From contig JASSUL010000004.1 in assembly GCA_031963005.1 (NCBI GenBank), positions 102,771-166,770 of the forward strand: 64,000 nucleotides of DNA. The letters are read 5' to 3'. Of this stretch, positions 1 to 8,353 are shown piece by piece; positions within the stretch are counted from its first letter, which is position 1, and every line of letters starts with the position of its first letter. A program made the position numbers and the translations under genes. This DNA is from JASSUD01 sp031963005 (lineage in GTDB: Bacteria; Pseudomonadota; Gammaproteobacteria; Burkholderiales; Burkholderiaceae). A model generated the notes under the pieces. The model was not told where the DNA came from and made no database searches. It saw nothing but the letters and a program-made list of their open reading frames with translations.

Positions 1-62
1 GTGGCACTATATATTTAAGGTGTTCTAAAGTAACACCTATTGTTAACATTGAAGATGACGCT

Positions 63-443
63 ATGCCAGCTACTACCGCTCAAACTGTATCCGTGAAGCT
101 GGATAATGACATGCGCAAACGCATCAAGCATCTTGCTGATATTCGGCACTGCTCTACGCATTGGGTAATGTGCGAAGCCATTAAACGGTATGTTGGGCGT
201 GAGGAAAAGCGTGAGACGTTCCGGCAAGAAACCTTAAGGGCTTGGGAGGAGTATCAGGAAACAGGTCTGCATGTGGCAGGGGATAATGCTCTTGCTTGGC
301 TTGAGACGTGGGGGCGAAGAAAACGAGAGGGCTGTACCTGTACTTTGCACCTGCAGCGTTGCGCGATTTGGAACGACTACGTGAATTTCCGCGTCCGCAG
401 AACCCAGCAACGGCAAAACGAGCCTTTGAACCTTCTAAAATAA
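63..443 (+). CDS. ParD/CopG-like ribbon-helix-helix antitoxin, 3' end frameshifted
   Basis: The first ~85 residues read as a ribbon-helix-helix antitoxin: a beta strand (TVSVKLDND), two helices, and the terminal pattern ETWG expected just before the end of ParD-like proteins. Such proteins bind DNA as dimers and neutralise a ParE-type toxin encoded next door. After residue ~84 the frame runs into an Arg/Cys-rich tail that does not look native. Removing one G from the G5 run at 310-314 restores an acidic tail (GEENERAVPV), so a +1 indel is the likely cause. The 126-residue length exceeds the usual ~80-95. The toxin that follows is truncated, so the module is probably dead. Family call is from pattern recognition only. 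Confidence 0.6.
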   Translation: MPATTAQTVSVKLDNDMRKRIKHLADIRHCSTHWVMCEAIKRYVGREEKRETFRQETLRAWEEYQETGLHVAGDNALAWLETWGRRKREGCTCTLHLQRCAIWNDYVNFRVRRTQQRQNEPLNLLK

Positions 444-451
444 AAAAGTAA
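308..451 (+). pseudogene. ParE-like toxin remnant, truncated after about 47 codons
   Basis: In the frame of position 308 the DNA encodes LYFAPAALRDLERLREF followed by RPQNPATAKRAFEPSK and a stop at 449-451. This matches the first helical hairpin of ParE/RelE-superfamily toxins, where AALRDLERI...F...NP.AA is typical. A complete ParE is about 95-100 residues; the beta-sheet with the gyrase-inhibiting C-terminus is absent. It overlaps the end of the antitoxin frame, the usual arrangement of parDE operons. A possible GTG start lies at 308. Non-functional as toxin (inference). Confidence 0.6.
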
Positions 452-455
452 AACA

Positions 456-488
456 AAGGGCGCTGACTCGTTGTAAGTCAGCGCCCTT
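456..488 (-). terminator. Rho-independent terminator of fabI (possibly bidirectional)
   Basis: A perfect 13-bp inverted repeat (456-468 with 476-488) with a 7-nt loop and a GC-rich stem. Read on the minus strand it lies ~58 nt after the fabI stop and is followed by a T-rich tract (complement of 436-455). It may also end transcription of the parDE relic on plus. Confidence 0.8.
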
Positions 489-546
489 CATCTCTTTGAT
501 ATCGCGTATACCTATTGGCTTAACATCTAGCGATCAAATCATCCAT

Positions 547-1329
547 TTATTTCTCAAAACCACTGACCACCGCATTAAAGCCTGCATCGACATGCAGAAT
601 TTCTGCCGTGATAGCACTGGCTAGATCGCTCAGTAAGAATGCCGCGGTATTGCCGACTTCTTGTGTGGTGACATTGCGCCCAAGCGGTGCATTCTTTTCG
701 ACATGGTCGAGGATGGATCTAAAGTCTTTGATCCCACTAGCCGCCAAGGTTTTAATAGGGCCTGCAGAAATACCATTTACCCTTACCCCTTTTGCTCCAA
801 GGCATCCAGCGAGGTAACGTACGCTCGCTTCTAAAGACGCTTTGGCTAAACCCATCGTGTTGTAATTGGGTACCACCTTCTCTGCGCCTAAATAGGTCAG
901 CGTTAATATTGAGGCATTGGGAGTATAAAGAGGCGACAATGCTTTTGCTAAAGCCGGGAAGCTATAAGCGGAAATATCATGGGCTATACGAAAACTTTCA
1001 CGCGATAGGCCCTCTAAAAAATCCCCCATAATGGCTTCGCGAGGCGCAAATCCGATGGAATGCACAAAGCCATCGAGACTATCCCAATGCGCTTGCAGTG
1101 CATTGGCTAGTCCTTCGATTTGTGCGTCGTCTTCGACATTACAAGGCAATACGATATCGCTTTCAAAATGCTGCGCAAATTCCGTAATACGCTCTTTAAA
1201 ACGCTCATCAGCATAAGTAAACGCCAATGCGGCGCCTTCGCGTTTACAAGCTTGTGCTATACCGTAAGCAATGGAATGCTTCGATAAAACGCCGGTAATA
1301 ACAAAACGCTTGCCTTGTAAAAATCCCAT
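547..1329 (-). CDS. fabI: Enoyl-[acyl-carrier-protein] reductase (NADH) FabI
   Basis: Catalyses the last, NAD(P)H-dependent step of each fatty-acid elongation cycle, reducing trans-2-enoyl-ACP in the cytoplasm. The short-chain dehydrogenase fold is plain: N-terminal nucleotide-binding strand with FVITGVLSKHSIAYGIA (residues 9-25), then the FabI catalytic triad Tyr146, Tyr156 and Lys163 in Y-x6-K spacing (YNTMGLAK), and the AGPIKTLAA segment that contacts cofactor. Length 260 is normal. It is the last gene of the minus-strand run hemL-ribD-mscL-fabI; a palindromic repeat separates it from mscL, so it may have its own promoter there. The minus-strand terminator at 456-488 follows it. Confidence 0.97.
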   Translation of the reverse strand: MGFLQGKRFVITGVLSKHSIAYGIAQACKREGAALAFTYADERFKERITEFAQHFESDIVLPCNVEDDAQIEGLANALQAHWDSLDGFVHSIGFAPREAIMGDFLEGLSRESFRIAHDISAYSFPALAKALSPLYTPNASILTLTYLGAEKVVPNYNTMGLAKASLEASVRYLAGCLGAKGVRVNGISAGPIKTLAASGIKDFRSILDHVEKNAPLGRNVTTQEVGNTAAFLLSDLASAITAEILHVDAGFNAVVSGFEK

Positions 1330-1365
1330 ATTTTTTACTCCTAATCAAAAACAAAATGAGGAAAA

Positions 1366-1454
1366 TAGACCTCTTTTGCAACCCCGTAGCAAGGAATTCC
1401 TTTTATGCCAGTACAAACTAGTACGGCAAGCTACGGGGTTGCAAAAGAGGTCTA
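1366..1454. repeat. MITE-like palindrome, 25-bp perfect inverted repeats
   Basis: Arms 1366-1390 and 1430-1454 are perfect complements starting TAGACCTCTTTTGCAACCCC, with 39 bp between them. The terminal pattern TAGAC.TCTTT is shared with the elements at 12298-12376 and ~26025, which suggests a family of small non-autonomous elements mobilised by an IS transposase (inference). It sits between mscL and fabI and would form a strong hairpin in the transcript. Confidence 0.75.
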
Positions 1455-1470
1455 ATGTGAAATTGTATGC

Positions 1471-1920
1471 TTATTTAGACTTAGCCTGCAGCGCATCGCG
1501 AATCTCGCGCAGCAGGACAACATCTTCGGGAACACTGGGTGCTGCAGCCTCAGACGCTACGTCCAACTGAGCGCGCAAGGTATTAATGAGCTTGACGATG
1601 AAAAAAATAATGACCGCCAAGATCAGAAAATTAAGCAATACCGTAATGAAATTCCCATATCCAAACACCGCGACACCGGCAGTTTGCAAATCATGAAAAG
1701 AATGCGGGTTTCCCTTGAAATTCGCTGGAAAATGTCCAAGTCGAATAAATTTTTGGGAAAAGTCGATGCCTCCTGTGGCCAACCCCACAATAGGCATAAT
1801 GAGATCTCGAACTACAGAATTCACGATATTAGAAAAAGCGCCACCAATAATAATCCCAACCGCTAAATCTATGACGTTGCCTCGTACTATGAATTTTTTA
1901 AATTCCTGTAATAAACTCAC
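1471..1920 (-). CDS. mscL: Large-conductance mechanosensitive channel MscL
   Basis: Pentameric inner-membrane safety valve that opens on hypo-osmotic shock. The N-terminal amphipathic segment and first transmembrane helix (EFKKFIVRGNVIDLAVGIII) match the family closely, followed by the periplasmic loop, TM2 (ITVLLNFLILAVIIFFIV) and a charged cytoplasmic helix. The GTG at 1920 is preferred over the ATG at 1935: it gives the canonical N-terminus SLLQEFKKF, and a GGAG ribosome-binding site lies 9 nt upstream, inside the longer frame. The protein is then 149 residues, the usual size. It begins 31 nt after ribD, so co-transcription is likely. Confidence 0.96.
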   Translation of the reverse strand: MSLLQEFKKFIVRGNVIDLAVGIIIGGAFSNIVNSVVRDLIMPIVGLATGGIDFSQKFIRLGHFPANFKGNPHSFHDLQTAGVAVFGYGNFITVLLNFLILAVIIFFIVKLINTLRAQLDVASEAAAPSVPEDVVLLREIRDALQAKSK

Positions 1921-1951
1921 CTTGTATCTCTCCATTCAACAGATTCTCAGA

Positions 1952-3268
1952 CTATGCCACAACGGGTCCACTCTTTCTTACAGCAGATGCAGAACGGTTT
2001 GCACGCGCTATCACACGTAAATCGGTCCCTAAATGCACCACACTTTGAAAAGTGAGATGCGGTTCAACAGGCAGCGTCGCTAAACTAGGAAGATCTAATA
2101 AGCTCATACCCTGATACAAAAACGTAGGCGCGATGTAGAGCAGTAATTCGTCTATACATCCTGCTTGCCAAAATGCGCCATTTAAGCGCGCGCCGGCCTC
2201 AACGTGTAATTCATTGACTCCACGCGATGCTAATAAGGTTAATAGCGAGGGTAAAGGGATATGGGATAGTGGGCCTTGAGTCGATATTAAAGTACTGCAT
2301 ATTGCATGATGTTCACCAAATTGGACCCATTCGCGGGGCGTAGGAGGCTCGGTCGCCTTCGTTGCACTAGCCTCCCTAGAAGGAGAAGAAAGAGGGCGTT
2401 CACCCGTATGGCGCTCTAGTGTGCGTACGGTCTTTTGAAACGCAATGAGCTCTACACCTGCCTCATGTAAAGCATGCGCTTTAGGGGTATGTAAGAAACC
2501 TGGGGATGCACAGATAATCAGCGTAGGGGCATCAGAAGGGGAGGTGGGGCGTAATATACGCGCAGTGAGCGAGATTTCCAGGCGGGGGTCAATAACAATA
2601 CGCTGAGGTTGGCGTGTTGTGCTGACCTCTCGGACAGAGAGTTGCGGATCATCCTGTTTGATCGTGCCAATGCCCGTTAATACGGCGCATGCCCTCGCAC
2701 GCCATGCATGGCCATCTGTGCGTGCTACCTGTCCGGTAATCCATTGGCTCTCGCCATGCGGTAAGGCGGTTTTTCCATCTAAACTTGTCGCCATTTTCGC
2801 GCGCACCCAAGGGCGCTGCTGGGTCATGCGCGTGATAAAGCCCAGATTGAGTTCACGAGCTTGTTCTTCAAGTACCCCACAATGCACAGCAAGACCTGCA
2901 TCACGCAGCAATGCAAAACCTCTGCCTCGTACTAGCGGATTAGGATCCTCCATCGCCGCTACCACACCTTGAATACCGGCATCGATTAACGCTTGCGCAC
3001 AGGCGGAGGTACGTCCTATATGGCTGCAAGGCTCTAAAGTGACATAAGCCATAGCCCCTTGGGGATCGTGGCCTTGAGCGCGTGCGTTTTGAATGGCTTC
3101 GATTTCTGCATGATTTTGGCCTGCTGGCTGTGTCCAGCCTCGGCCGATAATATGGCCTGCTTTTACCAAAACGCAACCTACGCGTGGATTCGGTGTGGTC
3201 GTGTAGAGACCGCGTGCCGCATCTTCTAACGCAAGTTGCATATAACGATGTGCATCATCTAAGAGCAT
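1952..3268 (-). CDS. ribD: Bifunctional riboflavin biosynthesis deaminase/reductase RibD
   Basis: Carries out steps two and three of the bacterial riboflavin pathway. The N-terminal cytidine-deaminase-like domain shows zinc ligands HAE (53-55) and PC-x8-C (80-90); the C-terminal reductase domain begins near residue 150 (RAKMATSLDGKTAL, then ESQWITG). At 438 residues it is longer than the usual ~365-380; the extra length is mainly a Ser/Pro/Thr-rich insert around residues 285-325 in the reductase domain, which is probably a surface loop. It lies 29 nt after hemL, and riboflavin synthase is encoded divergently on the other side of hemL, so the flavin genes flank hemL. Confidence 0.95.
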   Translation of the reverse strand: MLLDDAHRYMQLALEDAARGLYTTTPNPRVGCVLVKAGHIIGRGWTQPAGQNHAEIEAIQNARAQGHDPQGAMAYVTLEPCSHIGRTSACAQALIDAGIQGVVAAMEDPNPLVRGRGFALLRDAGLAVHCGVLEEQARELNLGFITRMTQQRPWVRAKMATSLDGKTALPHGESQWITGQVARTDGHAWRARACAVLTGIGTIKQDDPQLSVREVSTTRQPQRIVIDPRLEISLTARILRPTSPSDAPTLIICASPGFLHTPKAHALHEAGVELIAFQKTVRTLERHTGERPLSSPSREASATKATEPPTPREWVQFGEHHAICSTLISTQGPLSHIPLPSLLTLLASRGVNELHVEAGARLNGAFWQAGCIDELLLYIAPTFLYQGMSLLDLPSLATLPVEPHLTFQSVVHLGTDLRVIARANRSASAVRKSGPVVA

Positions 3269-3297
3269 GGAAAGGCCGGATAAATAGATGGTTAATA

Positions 3298-4584
3298 TTA
3301 TTGAGCGAGTGCAGCAAAAACACGTTGTGCCGCGCGTGCAGTAAACTCCAATGCCTCACCTTCATGGGCGCTAGAGACAAATCCCGATTCATACGCAGAA
3401 GGCGCAAAATACACTCTTTCATCAAGCATTAAATGAAAGAATCGATTGAATTGGGCAATATCCATCTTGGGTAGATCCGTAAAGCAAGTCGGCACCTGTT
3501 CGCTGAAATAGAGGCCAAACATTCCTCCCAAATGATCGGTTGAAAAAGCAATGCCATGGGCTTGCGCCGCATGGGTCAAACTTTCCAAGACCTTTTTAGT
3601 CAGTGCATCAAGATGGGCATAAAATCCGGGCTGTTGAATATGTTTTAAAGCAGCTAAGCCTGCGCGGACAGCCAATAAATTGCCTGAGAGGGTCCCTGCT
3701 TGATACACCGTGCCCAGCGGAGCCAAATGGGCCATTACATCACGCCGCCCTCCAAAACCTGCCAGCGGTAGGCCCGCTCCAATAATTTTCCCCAGACAGG
3801 TTAGATCTGGCGTAATGCCATAGAGTGCCTGAGCGCCTCCTAAAGCCACCCGAAAACCACTCATCACTTCATCAAAAATCAGTAAAGCCCCGTACTGGCT
3901 ACACTGGCTGCGCAGGGTGTTCAAAAATGCGGGCGTACCGCGCACCATATTCATATTCCCTGCGACGGGCTCTACAATCACTGCGGCAATCTGATCGCCT
4001 AATTCTTTGAAGGTCTCAATAATGCGCTCAGGATTGTTGTAATCCAAAACCAGCGTATGTTGTGTACTAGCGTGAGGCACTCCTGCTGAGCTAGGGTTAC
4101 CGCCTGTGAGTAGCCCTGAGCCGGCTTTGACTAAAAGATGGTCCGCATGGCCGTGATACCCGCCTTCAAATTTGATCACAATATCTCGGCCTGTAAAGCC
4201 ACGCGCCAAGCGCAATGCACTCATCGTCGCTTCTGTTCCACTAGAGACCAAGCGAATTTGTTCGATCGAAGGCATCAATTTGATGATTTCTTCTGCGATT
4301 TCAATCTCTGCTTCTGTCGGCGCACCAAAACTCGTTCCACAAGTGAGTGCCTCTTGCAAGGCTTCTAATACACAAGCGGGGCGATGCCCTAAAATCAATG
4401 CGCCCCATGATCCAATATAATCAACATACCGATCGCCATTCGCATCCTCAAAAAAAGCACCCTGCGCACTTTTCACAAAGCGCGGCGTTCCGCCAACAGC
4501 TTGAAAAGAACGTACCGGGGAATTCACCCCTCCGGGCATCACTTTTTGAGCACGTTCAAAAAGCGCTTCGTTATTGGACAGCAT
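3298..4584 (-). CDS. hemL: Glutamate-1-semialdehyde 2,1-aminomutase HemL
   Basis: PLP enzyme that makes 5-aminolevulinate from glutamate-1-semialdehyde in the C5 haem pathway, which betaproteobacteria use. Visible signatures are SSGTEATMSALRLAR (115-129), DEVMSGFR (238-245) and the PLP lysine K266 in CLGKIIGAGLP. Length 428 is normal. It is the first gene of the minus-strand run, so its promoter should lie in 4585-5038, shared with divergent riboflavin synthase. Confidence 0.97.
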   Translation of the reverse strand: MLSNNEALFERAQKVMPGGVNSPVRSFQAVGGTPRFVKSAQGAFFEDANGDRYVDYIGSWGALILGHRPACVLEALQEALTCGTSFGAPTEAEIEIAEEIIKLMPSIEQIRLVSSGTEATMSALRLARGFTGRDIVIKFEGGYHGHADHLLVKAGSGLLTGGNPSSAGVPHASTQHTLVLDYNNPERIIETFKELGDQIAAVIVEPVAGNMNMVRGTPAFLNTLRSQCSQYGALLIFDEVMSGFRVALGGAQALYGITPDLTCLGKIIGAGLPLAGFGGRRDVMAHLAPLGTVYQAGTLSGNLLAVRAGLAALKHIQQPGFYAHLDALTKKVLESLTHAAQAHGIAFSTDHLGGMFGLYFSEQVPTCFTDLPKMDIAQFNRFFHLMLDERVYFAPSAYESGFVSSAHEGEALEFTARAAQRVFAALAQ

Positions 4585-5038
4585 AAGAAAACCTGGGCAA
4601 GAAAAGGAGAAGAGATAAAATAGGACAATATCAGATAAATAGAAAGACTGCTCAGCACTACATCACAGTAAGCTAGCTTAAAATAGCGCACGGCGGTTAT
4701 TGATATTTATTAGCCCACTACACGGTTTTAAAAGGTTGCTGTTTTTTTATTAACTTATGTTGCGCGGGTTGTAGAAAGGCGAGTTATTGATTAGTAGAGT
4801 GGAAAGATGAGAAGTAGGTGGTAGGCATGTTGGGGTTCGTGCCTCACCCCAACCTACGGTCCTTTGCCTTTTTTTGTGATTGGTAGAGAGTGATGCATCC
4901 CTTTCACCTAACCATTGTTGTAGGTTGGGGTGAGGCACGAACCCCAACATAACGACCACGGGCTTTCTCAATACCTGCGTAACATCAGTTAGTAAAAATA
5001 ATGACCACACGCCATTTTTTGAAAGGTTTTTTCAGTTT
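4585..5038. other. Divergent intergenic region hemL / riboflavin synthase
   Basis: It holds the promoters for two divergent genes and the inverted repeat at 4827-4950. I see no coding potential. I looked for the conserved core of an FMN riboswitch upstream of riboflavin synthase and did not recognise one. Confidence 0.5.
4827..4950. repeat. Palindromic element with GTTGGGGT/ACCCCAAC ends
   Basis: Arms 4827-4857 and 4920-4950 are 31-bp perfect complements, each beginning or ending with ATGTTGGGGTTCG. Each arm also contains its own short palindrome (GTTGGGGT...ACCCCAAC). A second, less perfect copy is at 54770-54848. MITE-like by structure; the parent element is not in the window. Confidence 0.75.
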
Positions 5039-5770
5039 ATGTTTACGGGCATAGTCAGCGCATTAGGCACGATCACACAGGTATCAAAGGCCCATGCCAC
5101 ATCGAATAGCGGTGTACAAGTGACGATTGAAGCGCCTTGCTCTCTATTTAGCGATTTAAAACTAGGGGATAGTGTTGCCATACAAGGCGCCTGTATGACC
5201 GTGATTGCTTTCGAGAAAATTGCCGCGCAGCCAACCCCTATCCTCCATCAACAAAAAGAAATACAGTCAGGGATTAAAGAGCAAATACGTTTTGTCGTAG
5301 ATGTCTCCTCAGAAAGTTTAGCGTGTACCGTGGGGTTAGATGTGCTTGGACCCGTAAATATAGAGCCTGCACTGCGCGTAGGCGATCCATTGGGGGGGCA
5401 CTGGGTTAGTGGACATGTCGATGGGGTGGGTGAGGTCGTAGATATGGTACCGTCTGGGGAATCGCGTGAATTGTGCTTACGCATCCCGACCCCATTAGCA
5501 GGCTATGTGGCCGCCAAAGGCTCTTTAACGGTCAATGGGGTCAGTTTGACGGTGAATCGGGTTAAAGACGAAGAGGGAAGGGAAGGAGAGGCTGCGCGTT
5601 GGACACAGTGCTCGATCAATATCATCCCCCATACATTAAAGCACACCACGCTTCAATCCCTGAAAGCACAGGATAAGGTGAATTTAGAAGTGGATTTGAT
5701 GGCACGCTATATGGCCCGATTTTTTGAATATCATGCGAGCGATTTTTCAAAAATGGCACCCAATGCCTGA
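5039..5770 (+). CDS. ribC: Riboflavin synthase (alpha subunit)
   Basis: Dismutates two 6,7-dimethyl-8-ribityllumazine molecules into riboflavin, the last step of the pathway. The N-terminus MFTGIV and the two homologous lumazine-binding barrels are clear: SDLKLGDSVAIQGACMTV in the first, and AKGSLTVNGVSLTV in the second, with GGHWVSGHVDG between them. At 243 residues it exceeds the usual ~205-215 because of two charged inserts (around residues 63-83 and 180-189). Located next to hemL and ribD, as in Burkholderia. Confidence 0.95.
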   Translation: MFTGIVSALGTITQVSKAHATSNSGVQVTIEAPCSLFSDLKLGDSVAIQGACMTVIAFEKIAAQPTPILHQQKEIQSGIKEQIRFVVDVSSESLACTVGLDVLGPVNIEPALRVGDPLGGHWVSGHVDGVGEVVDMVPSGESRELCLRIPTPLAGYVAAKGSLTVNGVSLTVNRVKDEEGREGEAARWTQCSINIIPHTLKHTTLQSLKAQDKVNLEVDLMARYMARFFEYHASDFSKMAPNA

Positions 5771-5895
5771 AAGAGTGTGATTGGAGGCCATAAAAAAGGA
5801 TGGACAGCAATTCTTTTAGCCCCAATATTGAACCCTGTATTTAATCCGGTATTTAATCCACAATACGCAATCGTATTTCGTAACAGGAGAGATCT

Positions 5896-7758
5896 ATGTC
5901 ACAGGGGCTTATGCTCTGGATATCGCGCGCCTGGGTGGAACGCCTATTGCCCAATCGTTGGGATATGCTCGCCTTTATATTCCTAATAGGGATCGCTATC
6001 GTGATGGCGAACGGGGTCCATCAAAGCCTCGCGCCTTTAGAAAGCTTACAAGCGCAGGCCATCTCATTGAGTCCAACGGCATTGCCTAAATATGCATTGC
6101 GCACGACCCTACGCTTATTTGCAGCGATGGCCCTTGCGCTGCTTTTTACGTTGACGTATGGAACCCTAGCCGCTAAAAATCGCTGGGCGGGAAAAATACT
6201 CATTCCTCTACTGGATATTTTGCAATCCGTTCCCGTACTGGGCTATCTCTCCTTTACGATATTCTTCTTTCTCTCTTTATTTCCAGGTCGTGTAGCCGGC
6301 GCAGAGTGCGCGGCGATTTTCGCTATTTTTACGGCGCAAGCCTGGAATATGACCTTTAGCTTTTATCAATCCCTACGAACTATTCCATCCGATTTGGAGG
6401 AAGTCGCACGCAGTTTCCATTTAAGCGCTTGGCAACGTTTTTGGAAACTAGATGTTCCTTTCGCGATGCCCGGATTGATCTGGAATATGATGATGTCGAT
6501 GTCCGGAGCTTGGTTTTTTATTGTGGCTTCTGAAGCGATTACCATTGGCTCACACACGATTGAGCTTCCTGGAATGGGAGCGTATCTTGCGCAGGCCATC
6601 GTACAAAAAAATCTTATGGCGATAGGATGGGTGGTATTAACCATGGTGATCGTCATTATGGCTTATGACCAATTTTTATTTCGCCCATTAGTTGCCTGGG
6701 CAGATAAATTTCGGTTAGAAAATACCAGTGCCAAGGAGGCTCCCCAATCTTGGGTCTTTGATCTGATCCAGCAAACTCGGCTTATTCGGCGTTTATATAT
6801 TCCTTTTGGCGCATTTTTTACCATGTTAGCCCGTGTGCCGTTACGCTGCCCAGCTACGGTACAACGATGGTCTTTACGGGCATTGAACGTTCCCTCTCTG
6901 GCCAAACACGTCTATGACCAGATGCGTCCAGCAAGGAAATCTAGTGTTGCCGGAGTTTTAGAGCATATGATGCCTTCTCGCCGGTCTGTCTTTAAAGTAC
7001 TGTGCGCAAAGCCTTTACAACAAAAAATACGCTTTATCGCTGTGCTTCTAGCCGCGCTGTGCTTCGGTTATTTGCTGGGGTCAAAACAGATCACGCCACC
7101 TGAGCCTATTACCTGGAGCGATATCGGTGAGGTGATTGTGCTGGGTGGTATCACCTTAGTGCGCGTCTTAGTGCTTATTTTCTTAGCATCGTGCGTTTGG
7201 GTTCCCTTAGGGGTATGGATTGGTATGCGTCCTACATTAGCTAGACGTATGCAGCCCTTAGTGCAATTTTTAGCGGCATTTCCTGCAAATTTACTCTTTC
7301 CCATTTTTGTTATTTTGGTTGTGCATTTTCGTCTTAATACCGATATTTGGCTCTCACCATTGATCATTTTAGGAGCGCAGTGGTACATCCTCTTTAATGT
7401 CATCGCCGGTGTAACCGCTTTTCCCAATGATTTTCGAGAAGTCGCCGAAAATTTTCAAATACGGGGCCGGCAATGGTGGAAACAAGTCATGCTGCCTAGT
7501 ATTTTCCCTTATTACTTAACAGGCGCAATCACGGCCTCAGGAGGCGCTTGGAACGCCAGCATTGTCTCTGAAGCCGTTGAGTGGGGGCATACCAAACTCT
7601 TTGCACATGGGCTTGGCGCCTATATCACGCAAAAAACACAAGCAGGGGACTACCCTCATCTGATTTTAGGCGTATTCACGATGGTTCTATTTGTGATGAT
7701 CCTCAACCGAATGGTATGGAGACCGCTCTATCAAAAATCGGAAAATATGATGCGTTAA
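5896..7758 (+). CDS. ABC transporter permease with two fused permease domains
   Basis: A 620-residue inner-membrane protein with two BPD_transp_1-type halves, each with ~5-6 hydrophobic helices. Each half has an EAA-type cytoplasmic loop that docks the ATPase: AWQRFWKLDVPFAMPGL (~residues 177-193) and RQWWKQVMLPSIFPYYL in the second half. This two-domain architecture resembles the NitT/TauT-like permeases of unknown substrate found in betaproteobacteria, usually followed by an ATP-binding subunit. Here the downstream 595 bp contains no gene, so the ATPase is elsewhere or lost. A GGAGAG ribosome-binding site lies 5 nt before the ATG. Substrate unknown. Confidence 0.85.
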   Translation: MSQGLMLWISRAWVERLLPNRWDMLAFIFLIGIAIVMANGVHQSLAPLESLQAQAISLSPTALPKYALRTTLRLFAAMALALLFTLTYGTLAAKNRWAGKILIPLLDILQSVPVLGYLSFTIFFFLSLFPGRVAGAECAAIFAIFTAQAWNMTFSFYQSLRTIPSDLEEVARSFHLSAWQRFWKLDVPFAMPGLIWNMMMSMSGAWFFIVASEAITIGSHTIELPGMGAYLAQAIVQKNLMAIGWVVLTMVIVIMAYDQFLFRPLVAWADKFRLENTSAKEAPQSWVFDLIQQTRLIRRLYIPFGAFFTMLARVPLRCPATVQRWSLRALNVPSLAKHVYDQMRPARKSSVAGVLEHMMPSRRSVFKVLCAKPLQQKIRFIAVLLAALCFGYLLGSKQITPPEPITWSDIGEVIVLGGITLVRVLVLIFLASCVWVPLGVWIGMRPTLARRMQPLVQFLAAFPANLLFPIFVILVVHFRLNTDIWLSPLIILGAQWYILFNVIAGVTAFPNDFREVAENFQIRGRQWWKQVMLPSIFPYYLTGAITASGGAWNASIVSEAVEWGHTKLFAHGLGAYITQKTQAGDYPHLILGVFTMVLFVMILNRMVWRPLYQKSENMMR

Positions 7759-8353
7759 AAGACAATACCGGCAATAGGCATAGGCACATCCAGAAAAAAA
7801 AGAGCCACCTTACATTGCCTATTGAGCCCCCGTAAAACACATGCGCGGACCAATCTATCTTGTCTTTAAATATATTTCTGATGAGCATGTTATTGCGTGC
7901 AGTATCAGGTCAATCATAGATGGAAAACTCAAAAATTTGGTATACGCTCGCTAATTGAACATCGTTCTAACTACCTCGCTATCCTTTAATTTCCTTCTCA
8001 ACCAGATCCCCAGGCGGATATGCATTCCCGCCATAATTTCAAATACTTAAAAGCAATTAAAGCACCTCTCTTGTATAGGCGCGCTTCGCGCAGACTTACC
8101 CGCATTGTAAATAGATAGATATCTCCAAAGATAAGGAGTTATCTTAAAGCCAAATTGAGATTTTTCAATATTATCTGATATCGATTTACAGGTAAGATCT
8201 CACGCATCTTGTATTTTATCGCTCGGAAGGCAATGTTTTTATATCTTATCCTAGCATAGGCAGATTAATCATGTAATCTGGATTAAACATATACAAAATA
8301 ATAAAATTACATTTTAGAATTTATTATTCATTTTTTAAATGAGGTTTTTTTGA
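7759..8353. other. Intergenic region, no recognisable gene
   Basis: 595 bp that becomes increasingly AT-rich toward 8353. Only a 38-codon open frame (7841-7957) is present, with no family resemblance. The expected ABC ATPase gene is absent. The AT-rich end (8230-8350) probably holds the promoter of the next gene. Confidence 0.5.

Noticed and set aside
4750..5010. 86-codon minus-strand frame before riboflavin synthase
   Set aside because: It is created by the 31-bp palindrome pair; no ribosome-binding site and no family resemblance.
4585..5038. Possible FMN riboswitch before riboflavin synthase
   Set aside because: The conserved core stems and loops of the FMN element are not recognisable; only the mobile palindrome is present.
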